Below are positions 4,076 through 6,422 of a stretch of 6,422 nt of DNA, piece by piece. Both the position numbers and the translations under genes were made by a program. Source of the DNA: Gammaproteobacteria bacterium. GTDB lineage: Bacteria; Pseudomonadota; Gammaproteobacteria; GCA-001735895. The stretch covers positions 1-6,422 of the forward strand of contig QNFD01000166.1 in NCBI GenBank assembly GCA_003645435.1, written 5' to 3'. The notes under the pieces are model-generated. The model made no database searches, was not told the origin of the DNA, and saw only the letters and a program-made list of their open reading frames with translations. Position 1 is the stretch's first letter. Each line of letters begins with the position of its first letter.

Positions 4076-6422
4076 ATGCTAACCGATTTTTTCATAAAAC
4101 GTCCCGTATTGTCGTTAGTGGTTAGCGTCATGATTTTGTTGCTCGGTGCGCAGGCATTTTTCGGTACCCAGGTGCGCCAGTACCCTGAACTCGAGTCCTC
4201 GGTGATCACGGTCACCACCGCCTACCCGGGCGCCAGTGCCGAATTGATTCAGGGTTTCATCAGCACCCCGATTCAACAGGTAGTCTCAAGCACGGCAGGT
4301 ATAGACTTCGTGCGCTCCAGCAGTTCCAACAGTGTCTCAACGGTAGAAGTGCATATGAAGCTTGGTGCCGACTCTGACGATGCACTGCTGGAGGTCAGCA
4401 CCAAGGTCTCGTCGATCCGCGGTCAATTGCCGGCTGAATCAGAGGATCCGGTGATTGCCAAGACCGCGGCCGAGAGCTTTGCCCTCGCTTACTACGGCTT
4501 TTACAGCAAAACCCTGTCCGACGTAGAAGTAACCGACTATTTGTTACGTACCATACAACCAGCGCTGTCGACCGTAAAAGGCGTTGCTGAAGCACAAATA
4601 CTGGGTGGTAAAACCTATTCGATGCGCATCTGGATGGATCCGGTACGGATGGCAGCGCTAAAAGTCTCCGCAGCCGATATTGTACAGGCTATCGACGCCC
4701 AGAATTATCAGTCGGCCGCCGGTCAAACACGTGGCGACCTGGTCCAGACCAATGTCAACGCCCTGACCGATACCGGTGATCCCGAGATATTCAAACGTTT
4801 TATCATTCGAGACGAAGGCGTTAACAAGGTGCGCCTCGGCGATGTCGCCGATGTCTCCCTGGGCGCGGAAAATTATGACAGCCTGGTCATGTTCGACGGC
4901 GTACCATCGATTTATATCGGCATTCTGGGTACCTCTGACGGCAATCCGCTGACTACTATTAAGCTGGTTACTGCCGAGCTTGATAAGCTGAAAAAATCTT
5001 TCCCGCCTGGCCTGAAGGTCGCCATCGCCTACGACTCAACCGAGTTTATCCAGGCGTCGATCAACGAGGTGATACAAACCCTGGTGCAGGCATCGCTGAT
5101 CGTGGTCGTGGTGATTTTTCTTTTTCTCGGTTCATTCCGCTCTACCCTGGTACCACTGGTGACGATTCCACTGTCGATTATCGGCGTATTTTTTTTCATG
5201 CAAATGATGTCATTTTCAATCAATTTACTCACCCTGCTAGCAATGGTAATGGCGATAGGCATGCTCGTCGACGATGCGATTCTGGTAGTGGAGAATATTT
5301 ATCGGCATATTGGCGAGGGCTTGCGTCCATTGCAGGCGGCACTGGTGGGTGCTCGCGAAATAGCAAAACCAGTAATAGCGACGACCATTGTTATATCTGT
5401 GGTTTTCGCACCGATTGGACTACTGGGCGGGCTTACCGGCGTACTATTTAAGGAGTTTGCCTTCACGTTGGTCGGCACCATCATCATCTCGACTATCATC
5501 GCGCTTAGCCTGTCACCGATGATGTGTTCCAAAATTCTTAAGCCAACCGTGGCAAACAATGCTTACGCTCGATTTATAGGCGCTTTTTTCGAGAGACTGC
5601 AGAAACGTTACGAGAATTTCCTCGTGAATTCCTTAAAAACACGCTCGGCTACGGTAGTTTTCGTGGTCGCGATCCTGGTAATGCTGATTGGCATGTTCCA
5701 GTTTATCCAGAACGAACTCGCGCCCGAGGAAGACCAGGGTGTCATTTTCACCTTCTCGAAAGCACCCGACCATACCAGCCTCGATTACCTGAACAAATAC
5801 ACCTTGCCCTATATCGATATTTTTCGTCAGTTTGAAGACGAATACCAGTCATCCTTCATGGCGAACGGATTTGGCGGCCCAACGGTTTCATTTTCAGGCA
5901 TGTTGCTCAAACCCTGGGAAGAGAGATCCCTGTCCTCAGGGGAAATGATCCCGATTATTCAAAAACAACTCGACCAGCAGCCGGGATTGCAGAGTTTTGC
6001 CTTTAATCCGCCCTCACTGCCCGGTGCCAGCGGAAATACACCGGTAGAGTTTATTTTGAAAACCCAGGAAAGCTATGATCGTCTCTACGGAGTAGTCCAG
6101 CAAATTCTCGCGCGGGCGCGGGAATCCGGTCAGTTTTACTTTATCAAGAGCGATTTCAATTTCAGCAAACCCGAAATTAAAATAACCGTAAATCGAGAAC
6201 GCGCCGAGGCGATTGGCGTTTCGATGCGCGATATCGGCCAGACCCTTGGCGCCATCCTGGCCGAGGGTTATATCAGCCGATTTAGCCTGGCTGGACGCAG
6301 CTATAAGATCATCCCGCAGGCGCGCCAGGACAAACGCCAGAATGCCGATATAATCAGTCAGTATTATGTCTATTCCGACCGCGGTGATCAGATTAGTCTG
6401 TCGGACCTGGTCGACATTAAAT
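4076..6422 (+). CDS. RND multidrug efflux pump, inner-membrane permease (AcrB/MexI-like), partial, 3' end beyond the window
   Basis: This proton-driven pump exports compounds through the adaptor encoded just upstream. 782 codons are present of the usual ~1030. The start MLTDFFIKRPVLSLVVSVMILLLG is the family signature, with TM1 at about 10-28. The first porter region follows (GASAELIQGFISTPIQQ...). TM2 is at about 335-352, TM3 at 358-378 and TM4 at 384-408. TM4 carries the proton-relay pair D399-D400 in GMLVDDAILVVENIYRH. TM5 is at about 430-450 with the loop FAPIGLLGGLTG, TM6 at 460-484 ending SLSPMMC, and TM7 at 525-544 followed by NELAPEEDQG. The second porter half then runs to the edge. 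The relay lysine of TM10 lies beyond the window. Nothing suggests damage. It belongs to the hydrophobe/amphiphile branch rather than the heavy-metal (CusA) branch. Regulation is not visible, and no channel gene is seen before the edge. Confidence 0.96.
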   Translation, partial: MLTDFFIKRPVLSLVVSVMILLLGAQAFFGTQVRQYPELESSVITVTTAYPGASAELIQGFISTPIQQVVSSTAGIDFVRSSSSNSVSTVEVHMKLGADSDDALLEVSTKVSSIRGQLPAESEDPVIAKTAAESFALAYYGFYSKTLSDVEVTDYLLRTIQPALSTVKGVAEAQILGGKTYSMRIWMDPVRMAALKVSAADIVQAIDAQNYQSAAGQTRGDLVQTNVNALTDTGDPEIFKRFIIRDEGVNKVRLGDVADVSLGAENYDSLVMFDGVPSIYIGILGTSDGNPLTTIKLVTAELDKLKKSFPPGLKVAIAYDSTEFIQASINEVIQTLVQASLIVVVVIFLFLGSFRSTLVPLVTIPLSIIGVFFFMQMMSFSINLLTLLAMVMAIGMLVDDAILVVENIYRHIGEGLRPLQAALVGAREIAKPVIATTIVISVVFAPIGLLGGLTGVLFKEFAFTLVGTIIISTIIALSLSPMMCSKILKPTVANNAYARFIGAFFERLQKRYENFLVNSLKTRSATVVFVVAILVMLIGMFQFIQNELAPEEDQGVIFTFSKAPDHTSLDYLNKYTLPYIDIFRQFEDEYQSSFMANGFGGPTVSFSGMLLKPWEERSLSSGEMIPIIQKQLDQQPGLQSFAFNPPSLPGASGNTPVEFILKTQESYDRLYGVVQQILARARESGQFYFIKSDFNFSKPEIKITVNRERAEAIGVSMRDIGQTLGAILAEGYISRFSLAGRSYKIIPQARQDKRQNADIISQYYVYSDRGDQISLSDLVDIK

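Noticed and set aside
5029..5559. Minus-strand frames antisense to the RND pump
   Set aside because: The pump frame is uninterrupted and conserved here; the antisense proteins are low-complexity shadows.

Overview
The window looks like chromosomal DNA of a Gram-negative proteobacterium, probably a marine or other aquatic gammaproteobacterium. The evidence is an RND efflux pump with a periplasmic adaptor, a choline importer of the proteobacterial ChoXWV type, roughly balanced base composition, and ordinary Shine-Dalgarno starts. The species cannot be named from the sequence. The left edge is probably a contig end: bases 1-108 form a perfect 47-bp inverted repeat that breaks the first gene, as expected from a fold-back artefact.

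The left third (1-1941, minus strand) is a choline uptake operon. choX (periplasmic choline-binding protein) is transcribed first, followed by choW (membrane permease), which runs off the left edge. The ATPase gene choV would be expected beyond it. The 132-bp gap between choX and choW holds a rho-independent terminator for choX and then a perfect 11+1+11 palindrome 30 bases before choW. Expression of the two genes is therefore probably uncoupled in part.

The middle (1942-2869) is a less ordinary patch. A minus-strand gene encodes only the small 'swivel' subunit of an aconitase X-type enzyme (cis-3-hydroxy-L-proline dehydratase family), and no catalytic subunit is visible. Its first ~19 residues resemble the start of the missing catalytic subunit. 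Just upstream, overlapping by ATGA, is a 24-codon reading frame that starts exactly like a short-chain dehydrogenase (TGGNRGMGL) and then stops. Together these look like the remains of a catabolic operon reduced by deletions. Two identical 8-bp direct repeats lie exactly 500 bp apart around this segment.

The right half (2870-6422, plus strand) is an RND efflux operon. A membrane-fusion (adaptor) protein with a GTG start is followed 54 bp later by the inner-membrane RND pump, cut by the right edge after 782 codons. No regulator or outer-membrane channel gene is visible. The pump operon and the aconitase X/SDR remnant are divergent and share the 2711-2869 intergenic region.

I see no tRNA, rRNA, CRISPR array, insertion sequence or phage gene. 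No clearly undescribed system is present. The most informative oddities are the eroded aconitase X/SDR locus, the regulatory structures between choX and choW, and the terminal inverted repeat.
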